Assembly: GCA_015523565.1 (NCBI GenBank)
Contig: WAKA01000131.1
Coordinates: 1-59,604, forward strand
Direction of reading: 5' to 3'
Source: Candidatus Heimdallarchaeota archaeon
GTDB lineage: Archaea > Asgardarchaeota > Heimdallarchaeia > Heimdallarchaeales > Kariarchaeaceae
Length of the DNA stretch: 59,604 nucleotides
In this document: piece after piece, positions 16,319 to 24,706 of the stretch
Layout: each line of letters begins with the position of its first letter
Position numbering within the stretch: position 1 is the stretch's first letter
Translations under genes and position numbers: made by a program
Notes under the pieces: generated by a model
Told to the model about the DNA's origin: nothing
Database searches by the model: none
The model's input: only the letters and a program-made list of their open reading frames with translations

Positions 16319-17323
16319 TCAATCGTTTCGCCAAGTCACTTCAACTTCTTCAGGTCGAAAATGTTGCCTGACCAAAGTATCTGACAATTGTTGACGATAG
16401 CCAGAACGGTACATTTGTAAACCAGTCCAAGCGATCATTGCACCATTGTCAATTGCGGTTGCTGGAGGCAGACCTGAGAATCTGGCGTCGTGATCTTCAG
16501 CCATTTCGTTCAGCATCTGCTTCAGACGATTGTTTGAAGCAACCCCACCTGTAACGAGAAGTTCGTCCTTCTTGAGGTGAGCCAAAGCTCTTTCTGCAAC
16601 TTCAGTCACCATTGCAAAACAGGTTTCCTGCAAACTGTTGGCAACAACCTCTACAGAGTATCCCTCTTCTTTCACTTTCCGGATTGAGGCAGTTAGAATA
16701 CCAGAAAAAGAGAGATCCATTCCTTTAACAGAGTATGGGAGGGGGACATATTCATCTGTTGTTTCTGCAAGTTCTTCAATGACTCTTCCCATTGGTGCCT
16801 TAGATGCATCCAATTTCATTTCTCTTCCAAAGACGTCTAAACAGTTGCCGAGAGGAATATCAAGAGTTTCTCCAAAAACATGGTAGCGATGGTGTGAATA
16901 TGCAATAATCTGTGAGTTTCCACCACTGACATAGAGAACAACAGGATCCATAAGTTTTCCAATCAAACGACCAATTTCCACATGGGCTATTTGGTGGTTA
17001 ACACCGATAATCGGTTTGTTTAGGGAGATAGCCATTGTTCTTGCGGCAATTGCATCGACCCTAAGACAAGGACCCATTCCACTGCCTTGTGTAAAGCATA
17101 TTAAGTCAATGTCCTTAGCTGAAAGGCTTGCCTCTTCCAATGCGGTCTTCAGCAAATTTGGCATAACCTCTGCATGATGTTCTGCGGCATCTCTTGGAAT
17201 TACACCATGCCCTATTTCTGGCTTGTATGTGGCACGTTGGTTGGCAAGGATGTTGCCATCCTCATCAACAATGCCAACACCCACCTTATCAGCAGAGCTT
17301 TCAAACCCAATTGAGATTAGCAC
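16319..17323 (-). CDS. kae1: tRNA N6-threonylcarbamoyladenosine synthesis protein Kae1
   Basis: 334 residues of the Kae1/TsaD/Qri7 family, which transfers threonylcarbamoyl from TC-AMP to A37 of ANN-decoding tRNAs in the KEOPS complex. Metal-binding His residues are visible in AAEHHAEVMP and NHQIAHVEIG; the ASKHA fold motifs are GFESSADKVGVGIV, YVSGGNSQI and TGGVASNNRL. The length and the IPRDAAEHH spacing fit the archaeal form rather than bacterial TsaD. No Bud32 kinase is fused or adjacent. The first motif has SSAD where many Kae1 proteins have GTAH. Confidence 0.93.
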   Translation of the reverse strand: MLISIGFESSADKVGVGIVDEDGNILANQRATYKPEIGHGVIPRDAAEHHAEVMPNLLKTALEEASLSAKDIDLICFTQGSGMGPCLRVDAIAARTMAISLNKPIIGVNHQIAHVEIGRLIGKLMDPVVLYVSGGNSQIIAYSHHRYHVFGETLDIPLGNCLDVFGREMKLDASKAPMGRVIEELAETTDEYVPLPYSVKGMDLSFSGILTASIRKVKEEGYSVEVVANSLQETCFAMVTEVAERALAHLKKDELLVTGGVASNNRLKQMLNEMAEDHDARFSGLPPATAIDNGAMIAWTGLQMYRSGYRQQLSDTLVRQHFRPEEVEVTWRND

Positions 17324-17359
17324 ATGTTTTGAGTGATTTTTAGGTTATTAAAGGTTCAT

Positions 17360-17590
17360 TTATAGAAGGAAGAGCAGGAGTTCGATAGGAACCCCCTTTT
17401 TACCAGTTATCCTGTCTTTTGCGAAGTTAACTGTTTCCTTGGCAATCTCTCCAGTTTTCTTTGCGACATTTTTTGCATCCGCACCAAGTTTACGTGTTAC
17501 CTTTCCAAGTTTTGATTCAGACCCCATTTCATTTTTGAGTTTTGATGTTATTTCATTGATTTTTTTCTTTGGAAAAAGGTCTTCCATCAT
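17360..17590 (-). CDS. Small basic helical protein
   Basis: 76 residues, Lys-rich, with an amphipathic repeat pattern (SKLGKVTRKLGADAKNVAKKTGEIAKETV) and a hydrophobic C-terminal end (PIELLLFLL). The middle resembles LEA-like or YtxH-like helical proteins but no family can be named. A good TATA box (17611-17619) supports transcription. It sits alone between kae1 and the divergent Nudix-MBL gene. Function unknown. Confidence 0.6.
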   Translation of the reverse strand: MMEDLFPKKKINEITSKLKNEMGSESKLGKVTRKLGADAKNVAKKTGEIAKETVNFAKDRITGKKGVPIELLLFLL

Positions 17591-17610
17591 AGAAATATTG
17601 GCGCATCTCT

Positions 17611-17619
17611 TTTATAAAG
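17611..17619 (-). promoter_or_regulatory. TATA box of small basic protein gene
   Basis: CTTTATAAA on the minus strand, centred 25 bp from the ATG at 17590. A clear leaderless promoter. Confidence 0.55.
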
Positions 17620-17691
17620 TTGTAGAATAAACGAGAAAAAAAACCTTGCCTTATCAAATAGATTAATACAGGGTCAGATGGAAGGTCAAAC

Positions 17692-19125
17692 ATGATACCT
17701 TCTGCCTCAATAATATTATGGACAAAAGGGAAAATATTGATGATGAAACGTGGAGGCAAAATGAGTTTTTTTCCCAACTCATGGGTTTTTCCAGGGGGGA
17801 AACTGGAAAAAGAACCAATCCAAGGCTATAAGGGTGATGAAATAGTATTCAAGGAAAGGGGATTGCAAGAGCTTTACGAGGAAGTGGGAATTATTCCCAC
17901 AGAACCACCAATCATCCATGAGACAAGGGAAGAATCAGTAAACCACGTAATTGATGCAGATACAAAACAAGAAATTTTCAAGAGAATGAAATTTATGGGA
18001 AGGCGACAGACACCCCCGTTTTCAAGTAGGATATATGATGCGGCATATTTTTTGTTGAATGTAAAAGAGGAGATAGAGCCAAGACCAGATGGAATTGAAG
18101 CAACAGAAGCACAATGGGTAACACCTGAACAAATGCTGGAGAAATGGAAAAAAGGGCAGATAATTGTGCCACCACCCATTGTCAGGTTACTTAAATTGTT
18201 AACATTACCAATAGAGAAGGCAATCCAAGAGTCATTGAAAGACATGAATAAGCCAATAGGTGTACAGACACCAATTGAGTTTGCAGATGGGGTGGAGCTG
18301 GTTCCCTTATCGGCAAATACAGCAAAACCATTCAAGCACACAAATTTGACATTATTCAGGGGGGACAAGAAGACATTGATTGTGGATCCAGGATGGAATT
18401 CAGAAGCTACGAACAGTGATGCAATATTAGATACAATCAAAACTGAAGAGTTGCTTGTATTTCTTACCCACCATCATAAAGACCATGTTAACGCATTGGA
18501 TATTATTGAGAAACGATTTCCGCATGCATTGCTATATGCGCATCCCTTCACATTAGAGCGGATTGAAACAGGGTTAAAGAGTCAAAAGGTAGAGAAAGGA
18601 ACCATTGACCTTGAAAAAGATGGAGAAAAATGGCCAATAAGGATTATCGGATTGCCAGGTCATACAAAAGGGCATATGGGTCTACATGACGAGCGAAATA
18701 ATGTCGTGATTGCAGGCGATCATGTGGTTGGACGTGGAACAGCCCTTTTGGATCCCAGAAGTGGGTCTGTTGCCGATTATTTGAAGAGTATAGAATTTCT
18801 GCTTAAACTGAAACCACGATTAATCTTTCCCGCACATGGACCAGTCATATTCAAACCAGAAAAGACATTGAATTATTATTACAAGCACCGAATGGAACGT
18901 GAACAGCAAATAATTGAATCCTTGCAAAACGGAAATGATACAGTACACAAAATAGTTAGGGACATATACAGAGATGTCAGCCAAGCACTTTGGAGATACG
19001 CAGGGTTCAATGTCTTTCTTCATTTAAAAAAACTGATGGAGGAAGGAAAGGTAAAAATTAAGGGAGATAAAGAGATTTCAGAAGAAAATTATGAGATCAT
19101 AAAGTTTCAGTTGGTTCAAAGCTAG
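17692..19125 (+). CDS. Nudix hydrolase fused to metallo-beta-lactamase hydrolase
   Basis: 477 residues with two enzymes in one chain. Residues about 1-180 are a Nudix domain: PGGKLEKE, an insertion, then ERGLQELYEEVGI gives a Nudix box with an extra loop, as in NUDT19-like CoA pyrophosphatases. Residues about 200-395 are a metallo-beta-lactamase domain: THHHKDH, GLPGHTKGHM, IAGDHVVG and FPAHGP supply all metal ligands. The last about 80 residues look like the small helical domain of LACTB2-type MBL proteins. Substrates are unknown; a phosphoester or acyl-CoA role is possible. It starts near a GGTC motif and is divergent from the 76-residue gene. Confidence 0.88.
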   Translation: MIPSASIILWTKGKILMMKRGGKMSFFPNSWVFPGGKLEKEPIQGYKGDEIVFKERGLQELYEEVGIIPTEPPIIHETREESVNHVIDADTKQEIFKRMKFMGRRQTPPFSSRIYDAAYFLLNVKEEIEPRPDGIEATEAQWVTPEQMLEKWKKGQIIVPPPIVRLLKLLTLPIEKAIQESLKDMNKPIGVQTPIEFADGVELVPLSANTAKPFKHTNLTLFRGDKKTLIVDPGWNSEATNSDAILDTIKTEELLVFLTHHHKDHVNALDIIEKRFPHALLYAHPFTLERIETGLKSQKVEKGTIDLEKDGEKWPIRIIGLPGHTKGHMGLHDERNNVVIAGDHVVGRGTALLDPRSGSVADYLKSIEFLLKLKPRLIFPAHGPVIFKPEKTLNYYYKHRMEREQQIIESLQNGNDTVHKIVRDIYRDVSQALWRYAGFNVFLHLKKLMEEGKVKIKGDKEISEENYEIIKFQLVQS

Positions 19126-19126
19126 C

Positions 19127-19963
19127 TTATAAAAGGGATTCAAGTTCCTGTTCATTCAACACATGGTTAAGATTGTATTTGGCAAGCCACTTTTGTAGTG
19201 TCGCAGGTGCAACAGGCACGATACTCTGATCAAAAGCGGAAATTGTTGGAATGCCAAAAGCCCGAGCCCATCGGTCGCTTCCCCGTGTCAATTCATCAGG
19301 AGAAATCAGATTCCTCATGTATCTATGTTTAAGGGAACCATCTTCAAATTCTTCAAATATCCGCCCATAGCTCTTTCTCTCCAAAAAAGAGGAGAAATAA
19401 TAGTTGGACGAACGAGTCAACGGAATATTGACAGAAAGCAAATGTATTGATGTTGGAGGGGATTCGATAAATCGATGAACCAGTTTCGGGAAGATAGCCA
19501 ATGCTTTTCCAAAGTTTTCAGGGGTTCGAGGTTCATTTGCATATGGGGCACTGACCGCTATAGCTCTGACACCTGCAATGACTCCTTCAATGGCACCCCC
19601 GACAGTACCAGATGAAAAGAAATGACCTAAACTGGTATTGCTTCCAACATTCATTCCAGATATAACGAGCTGTGGTTTTTTATCTGATTTGTATATGCCA
19701 TAGTTCACGCAATCAGAAGGGGTTCCAGTTAATGTTGTTACAGTAAAGCCATCAACCTTGTAATTCTTGTCAATTTTAATGGTGTCCCTAATACTGATCT
19801 TTTTGGAGATCCAAGACTGCTCGTCGGCAGGGACAATAACTTCAAGGGAAATGTCCAAACCATAAGGAGGATCCTGTAATCGAAGAATTGATTCAATGGT
19901 TGGAACCAATGAGGGAGAGTTAACACCGTCATCATTGGTCAACAATATTCTTGTTTTTTTCAC
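19127..19963 (-). CDS. surE: 5'-nucleotidase SurE
   Basis: Metal-dependent nucleoside monophosphate phosphatase. The diagnostic N-terminus is ILLTNDDGVNSPS with the two adjacent Asp ligands; a metal-binding Asn lies in SGMNVGSNTSL and the active-site Ser in the SSGTVGGAIEG loop. GTG 19963 is preferred: it gives the usual KKTRILLTNDDG beginning and has a TATA-like stretch (19987-19995) 28 bp upstream. An ATG at 19990 and a TTG at 20014 are in frame. It ends 2 bp from the convergent Nudix-MBL gene. Confidence 0.92.
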   Translation of the reverse strand: MKKTRILLTNDDGVNSPSLVPTIESILRLQDPPYGLDISLEVIVPADEQSWISKKISIRDTIKIDKNYKVDGFTVTTLTGTPSDCVNYGIYKSDKKPQLVISGMNVGSNTSLGHFFSSGTVGGAIEGVIAGVRAIAVSAPYANEPRTPENFGKALAIFPKLVHRFIESPPTSIHLLSVNIPLTRSSNYYFSSFLERKSYGRIFEEFEDGSLKHRYMRNLISPDELTRGSDRWARAFGIPTISAFDQSIVPVAPATLQKWLAKYNLNHVLNEQELESLL

Positions 19964-20052
19964 TGATAGTATTGGAGAAATATCCCACATAAAAATTGGC
20001 AAAGATATAAGCAAATGGAGAGGAAATTTATTGCAAAATCAATCAAGTGAAA

Positions 20053-20064
20053 AAATAAATTTTA
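20053..20064 (+). promoter_or_regulatory. Putative TATA box of the MFS-MoxR-VWA operon
   Basis: AAATAAATTTTA, centred about 30 bp before ATG 20089. It would drive the five-gene run to 26596. Confidence 0.45.
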
Positions 20065-20088
20065 AGACCGTATTTTCGAGGGCAGGAT

Positions 20089-21414
20089 ATGGGTTCGGCT
20101 TTCGGAAAACTCATCCACACCCTGTTAGAGAAAGCCAATACCGAAAAGATGAGAGAAACAATTATTCTTTTGAGGAAAAGGGAGTACCGAAAATTATGGG
20201 GGTCGGAATTCATTTCCGAAATTGGAAACTATTTTTCTTTTTTTGGTATTATTTTTTATGTCATTAAATTGACGGAAGAGGGTGGGACATTGGAAGCCGC
20301 CCAAACATTAACCGTCATAGTCATTTTCCAAGTGGTTCCAACATTGATTATCGGACCTTTCATAGGTGTGCTTGTAGATAAAATCAATAGGAAGATAATT
20401 TTATTGAGTGCAAATATTATGGGAGCATTTGTAGCATATGGGTATAGTCAATCCACAACCATTTCACAGATTTATGCATTGGTTATTGTTCATTCATTTG
20501 TAAGATTGGTGTTCTATCCGACACGAACGGCAATCCTGCCGAGACTTGTTGAAAAAGAAGAACTGTTGCATGCAAATTCAATGATTCAAATATCGGTTCA
20601 ATTTTCAAGATTGATTGGCCCGTTGTTGGCAGGCATTGTCCTAAGTCAGTTCGGATTTAGAACAGGGTTCCTCATTGATGGAGTATCCTATATTATTGCG
20701 GCAATCATAGTAGTGATGATTTCCACAAACCTATCCCCAAAGGGAGGAGAAATTAAGACATCACCATTGCATGACATGAATTTTGCACTTAAAGAGATCA
20801 ATAAGAGTTCACAACTGAGATTTCTTTTCACCTCATCATTCATATTGTTGGTAGGGGTTGGAATTTTGGACCCATTGTTGGCACCATATTTGAACAGTGC
20901 ATTTGGATTTTCTCCAAGGGAATTTGGTGGACTTTTGGCATTTTCTGCGGTAAGTGGGGCATTTTCGACAGTTTTACTTATTGCAAAGGGGAAGTTTTCC
21001 AATAAGTTGAAATTGATTGCATATGGGTATATCTTGGGGGGAATTGCCATGATTTTATTGGGAGAGGCTTCCCAATACAATAACATACTTCTGCTCTACA
21101 TTGCAGCAGGTTTTTTGGGAATTGTGAATGTAGGGGTATATATTCTTACAGCGACCTTTATTCAAGAGACTGTCAAAGATGAACATCTTGGAAAAATAAA
21201 TGGGATGTTTGCTACAAATCTTGTGCTCGGACAGTTGGTGGGATCATTTGTGGCCTCATTGTTGATTAGGCATTTGGCATATGAAGAAATTTTCATGATG
21301 GTGGGACTAATTATCACCATATCAGGTTCACTTTCAGTATATTCAATTAGTAAGTATGATTTAGACCAAACAGAGCAAGAATTTCCATATATTGCTCTAG
21401 GATTTGGAAAATGA
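20089..21414 (+). CDS. MFS transporter
   Basis: 441 residues with about 12 transmembrane segments. The typical start is RKREYRKLWGSEFISEIGNYFSFFG, followed by an A-motif-like GVLVDKINRKIIL loop and a repeat at mid-protein, as in the EntS-like drug/siderophore exporter branch. The first about 30 residues are a soluble extension. Direction and substrate cannot be read. It overlaps the next gene by four bases (ATGA), so it is translated together with the MoxR-VWA genes; it may export or import something linked to that system. Confidence 0.88.
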   Translation: MGSAFGKLIHTLLEKANTEKMRETIILLRKREYRKLWGSEFISEIGNYFSFFGIIFYVIKLTEEGGTLEAAQTLTVIVIFQVVPTLIIGPFIGVLVDKINRKIILLSANIMGAFVAYGYSQSTTISQIYALVIVHSFVRLVFYPTRTAILPRLVEKEELLHANSMIQISVQFSRLIGPLLAGIVLSQFGFRTGFLIDGVSYIIAAIIVVMISTNLSPKGGEIKTSPLHDMNFALKEINKSSQLRFLFTSSFILLVGVGILDPLLAPYLNSAFGFSPREFGGLLAFSAVSGAFSTVLLIAKGKFSNKLKLIAYGYILGGIAMILLGEASQYNNILLLYIAAGFLGIVNVGVYILTATFIQETVKDEHLGKINGMFATNLVLGQLVGSFVASLLIRHLAYEEIFMMVGLIITISGSLSVYSISKYDLDQTEQEFPYIALGFGK

Positions 21415-21854
21415 TCACGGCAGAAAAAGCGGCAGAAACATTTGTATCGGTCACAAGGCTTAGGAAAGGCTATTTTTTGGTTTATAGGATATTGGTTATT
21501 GCAATATTGATTTCATTTATTTTTTCTAGGGAAAGGACAACTACCGTATTGTTGTCTTTAGTGATCTTATTGGGTGCCTTGATTTATTTGGCGGCTTTGG
21601 TTTTCGAGAATTTCATAAAAATGGGTGTTTTAGGAGACATGTTCGGCAAAATGGCACTGAAAGAGGGGAATTCGTGGGTGTCAAAACAAGACAAGGACAT
21701 CAGGCTTGAATTTGGAAAGGGAGAAATGAGGCTTTTGAATGGAAATAATGAATTAGACAAAATGAGATCAGACATTTTGGAAGAGAAGTCTATAGGACAG
21801 TTTCTGGAGAAAAGTCTTAACTTGTTCAAAACACAGAAAAATTTGAAGAAATGA
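21411..21854 (+). CDS. Small two-helix membrane protein
   Basis: 147 residues with two hydrophobic segments (about 23-40 and 45-68), separated by a short loop, then a charged cytoplasmic domain of 75 residues. No known family. It is wedged between the MFS transporter and moxR with four-base overlaps on both sides, so it belongs to the same operon and is probably a membrane partner of the MoxR or VWA protein. Confidence 0.7.
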   Translation: MITAEKAAETFVSVTRLRKGYFLVYRILVIAILISFIFSRERTTTVLLSLVILLGALIYLAALVFENFIKMGVLGDMFGKMALKEGNSWVSKQDKDIRLEFGKGEMRLLNGNNELDKMRSDILEEKSIGQFLEKSLNLFKTQKNLKK

Positions 21855-22750
21855 GCGATATTGATTTTTATTCAAGATTGAGTAATTCCCTTGTAAAAGA
21901 GGAAAAGTTGTCAAGACCTGTCGTAATAAGGGGTCAATATAAGGAGGCACTGGAACTTCTAGAGGATGCCGCGGCAAGTCAATTGACACCAATGCTCTTG
22001 GGACCTCCAGGAACTGGGAAAACAATTATTGCGAGGTATTTTGCGGAAAAGCAAAAGGTTCCATTTGAGTGGATGACGTTTGATGAGGCAACAAAGCCCC
22101 AACATTTGGTGGGGTCTTTTGATCCAGCAATTGCCTTCAAAAAAGGATTTACAAATGATGCATTTGTGCCAGGACCATTAACAAAGATGATGGTGAACGG
22201 GGGCATTTTTTTTGCAAACGAATTGAACAGAGCCACAGAATACACACAAAACACATTATTGGAACCATTGGAGGAAAGGAGCATCTATTTGCCAAGGATT
22301 GGAAGAATTCAAGCACATGAGAACTTTTTCATGATCGCTGCGGCAAACCCTGCCGATTTGGCGGGAACATATAGGTTGTCAGAAGCATTGAAGGATCGAA
22401 TCAAAGTATGGATATCGTTGACATACCCTGAAAGAGAGGTTGAGATTGAGATAATCAAGGCAAACATTCCTGAAGTGCAGTTAAACGATTACTATATTGA
22501 GAAGGTTCATGATCTTATTGCAGTGACACGAAATTCAAAGGAAGTCGAAAGACCTGCATCAATCCGAACAGGTATAGCTTTGGCAAAATTGATTTGGAAA
22601 AAAATAGAGAAAGAAGGCGATATTGATGAAAGGGATCTGGAAAACATTGCCTATAGGGTATTATTAGGAGGGATAAAATTTAAGCCGGGAATCGATAGGG
22701 AGAAGGCAATTTGGACAGTGATAAAAACGGGACTCAAAGGAGAGCCATGA
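21851..22750 (+). CDS. moxR: MoxR-family AAA+ ATPase
   Basis: 299 residues. Walker A is GPPGTGKT (51-58); the region around Walker B is GGIFFANELNRA, where many MoxR proteins have ADEINRA, so an Asn replaces the usual Asp while the catalytic Glu is kept. Sensor 1 is AAANPAD, and YRLSEALKDR carries the arginine finger region. MoxR ATPases act with VWA proteins as chaperone-like machines that activate or assemble other proteins; the VWA partner is the next gene. The gene overlaps the preceding one by four bases, and its stop directly abuts the next ATG. Confidence 0.92.
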   Translation: MSDIDFYSRLSNSLVKEEKLSRPVVIRGQYKEALELLEDAAASQLTPMLLGPPGTGKTIIARYFAEKQKVPFEWMTFDEATKPQHLVGSFDPAIAFKKGFTNDAFVPGPLTKMMVNGGIFFANELNRATEYTQNTLLEPLEERSIYLPRIGRIQAHENFFMIAAANPADLAGTYRLSEALKDRIKVWISLTYPEREVEIEIIKANIPEVQLNDYYIEKVHDLIAVTRNSKEVERPASIRTGIALAKLIWKKIEKEGDIDERDLENIAYRVLLGGIKFKPGIDREKAIWTVIKTGLKGEP

Positions 22751-24700
22751 ATGCTGACAAGTATTGAAGAATTTGCCATAGAATTTGTCAAAAGGGCAAG
22801 AAATCAACACCTTTTGTTATCAACAAGACAAGCGATTACAATTACACAGTTGGGAACATCAAGAAGAATCAGAAAAAGACGAATCACAGTTTCAGATCTG
22901 GTGGAAATTGCAAAAATAACAACACCACCACCACATCAGGAGTTGGCGGAAAAAATAGCGAGGAATATCTTGTCAGGAAAGTCCCTGCAACGCATAGAAA
23001 CAAACAAGGAATTGCAAGATGAATTGGATAAGTTCAAGAAAAAAAAGGCATCAAAACTGGAAAAATCACAAAAAGAGAAAATAGTTTTTCAATCAGACAC
23101 ATCAAACGATATTTTTGCAAAATTGAAAATCAACCCTGAAACCATAACAATGGAAGATTTTGAAGAAGGAATAAAGGAAAAGGTAGATTCCTTGGGTGCA
23201 GTTAAGACATTGGAAGAATTGGGAAAGATAGACATGCTTGAAAATACAGATTTTACAAGTTATTTCAGGGAATTAGAAGCGGAAAAACTTGAAAAGGCAT
23301 CAATTGAGGAATTACTAGAACATGCAATAGAAAACGAGACATGGATTGAGTTACTCAAGAAAAAAGTTGAGGGAATACGTCAACAGAACAAAGAAACCAT
23401 TGAAAGAATATTGGAAAAATTACTACAGACAACACAGAATTTTTTGGATGAAGAAATTAAATTTGAACTTAAAGAAGATGTAATTTCGAAGTTATTTAAA
23501 GAATTGGTGGATAAAGCAGAGAACTATGAAGAACTCAAACAAATCAAGGAAGATTTCAGGGATATGGAAACAAATATTGAGCAAATCCTTATGGAAAAGG
23601 GAAAGGAATTGGGATTGAACGAGATAGAGTTGTCAAACCTTTCAATGGATAGTTATAGCATTCTCCAAACAATGATAAAGTTTGATGTTGATGATTTCAG
23701 GGAATTTTCAACGATCTTAAGCAAATCTAGCTTGAACATTATGCAGATAGACAATATCATAAAAAGTGCAATTTCAAAAAAGATGGCAAGTGCCACTGCT
23801 GCATTAATGGAAAAGCATTTTTTGCAAACAACTAGGGAGCTTGCTAAGCATGAAAATGGGGAAGAACTCTTCAGAAATGCGCTGGGAATGGCACATGGGG
23901 AAAACCTGCTGAGAAATTATTACAAGGTTGGGGATTCTATTCCAAGTCCATTAAAGGAGATATTGAAGGAATATGCAAAACAAATACTGATCGAAACCGC
24001 AAAAGTTCGAAAACATGAATATGGTCTTGGAATGGGATTTGGTAATTTGTTGGGAGTATTGAGACCATATACATTGGGAGATGAATTTGAACAAATTGAC
24101 ATTGAAAATTCATTGGATCATCTCTTGCTTTTGGGGAAGACACCAGATAATTTTGAATTGGAAGAATTATTGGTAAGAGATTATGAAAAGGGAAAAAGGG
24201 ACATTATCATTTTAATTGATAAAAGTGGAAGCATGACAGGACAATCCATTGCAACTGCGGCATTATCCACAATGATATTGACATATGCATTGGAGAAAGA
24301 TAATTTAGGGGTTGCATTTTTTGATTCCAATACATCAGTTGCCTGTAACCTGACGGATAGAGAAAAAGACATGCAATTATTGTTGGAAACAATTCTTGGA
24401 TTGAAAGCGCAGGGTGGGACAATGATTGGAAGAGCCTTGGACTGGGCCAATGACCAGTTCAACAAATCAAAATCAAAAGAACAGGGGCTCTTTGTAGTGA
24501 CAGACAGCCAGATTGCAGACATTGACCATAAATTGGATCTATTGCAAAAACTAGTCGAAAGAAATGTAAAGGTAACATTTTTGATGACGAAGGAACAAGT
24601 GAATAAAACTGTGTTGACAAAGATAGGGATAACAACAGTTTTTATGAATTCTTGGGATGAACTTGTTCCAAAACTTGCATCAATTCTTGAAAACAGATGA
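22751..24700 (+). CDS. VWA-domain protein, MoxR partner
   Basis: 649 residues. The first about 420 residues are helical and charged with likely coiled coils. The C-terminal about 170 residues are a von Willebrand A domain with an intact MIDAS: DKSGS at 490-494, the Thr of QGGTMIG, and Asp in VVTDSQIAD. Such proteins bind Mg and a ligand and pair with MoxR ATPases. Its start codon follows directly the moxR stop, so the two are translated as a pair. The N-terminal helical part is unlike that of ordinary bacterial VWA partners and may bind the target. Confidence 0.9.
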   Translation: MLTSIEEFAIEFVKRARNQHLLLSTRQAITITQLGTSRRIRKRRITVSDLVEIAKITTPPPHQELAEKIARNILSGKSLQRIETNKELQDELDKFKKKKASKLEKSQKEKIVFQSDTSNDIFAKLKINPETITMEDFEEGIKEKVDSLGAVKTLEELGKIDMLENTDFTSYFRELEAEKLEKASIEELLEHAIENETWIELLKKKVEGIRQQNKETIERILEKLLQTTQNFLDEEIKFELKEDVISKLFKELVDKAENYEELKQIKEDFRDMETNIEQILMEKGKELGLNEIELSNLSMDSYSILQTMIKFDVDDFREFSTILSKSSLNIMQIDNIIKSAISKKMASATAALMEKHFLQTTRELAKHENGEELFRNALGMAHGENLLRNYYKVGDSIPSPLKEILKEYAKQILIETAKVRKHEYGLGMGFGNLLGVLRPYTLGDEFEQIDIENSLDHLLLLGKTPDNFELEELLVRDYEKGKRDIIILIDKSGSMTGQSIATAALSTMILTYALEKDNLGVAFFDSNTSVACNLTDREKDMQLLLETILGLKAQGGTMIGRALDWANDQFNKSKSKEQGLFVVTDSQIADIDHKLDLLQKLVERNVKVTFLMTKEQVNKTVLTKIGITTVFMNSWDELVPKLASILENR

Positions 24701-24706
24701 TGTCAA

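Noticed and set aside
17874..18440. Minus-strand frame of 188 codons
   Set aside because: Antisense to the Nudix-MBL fusion, which has intact motifs in both domains.
24181..24522. Minus-strand frame of 113 codons
   Set aside because: Antisense to the MIDAS region of the VWA gene.
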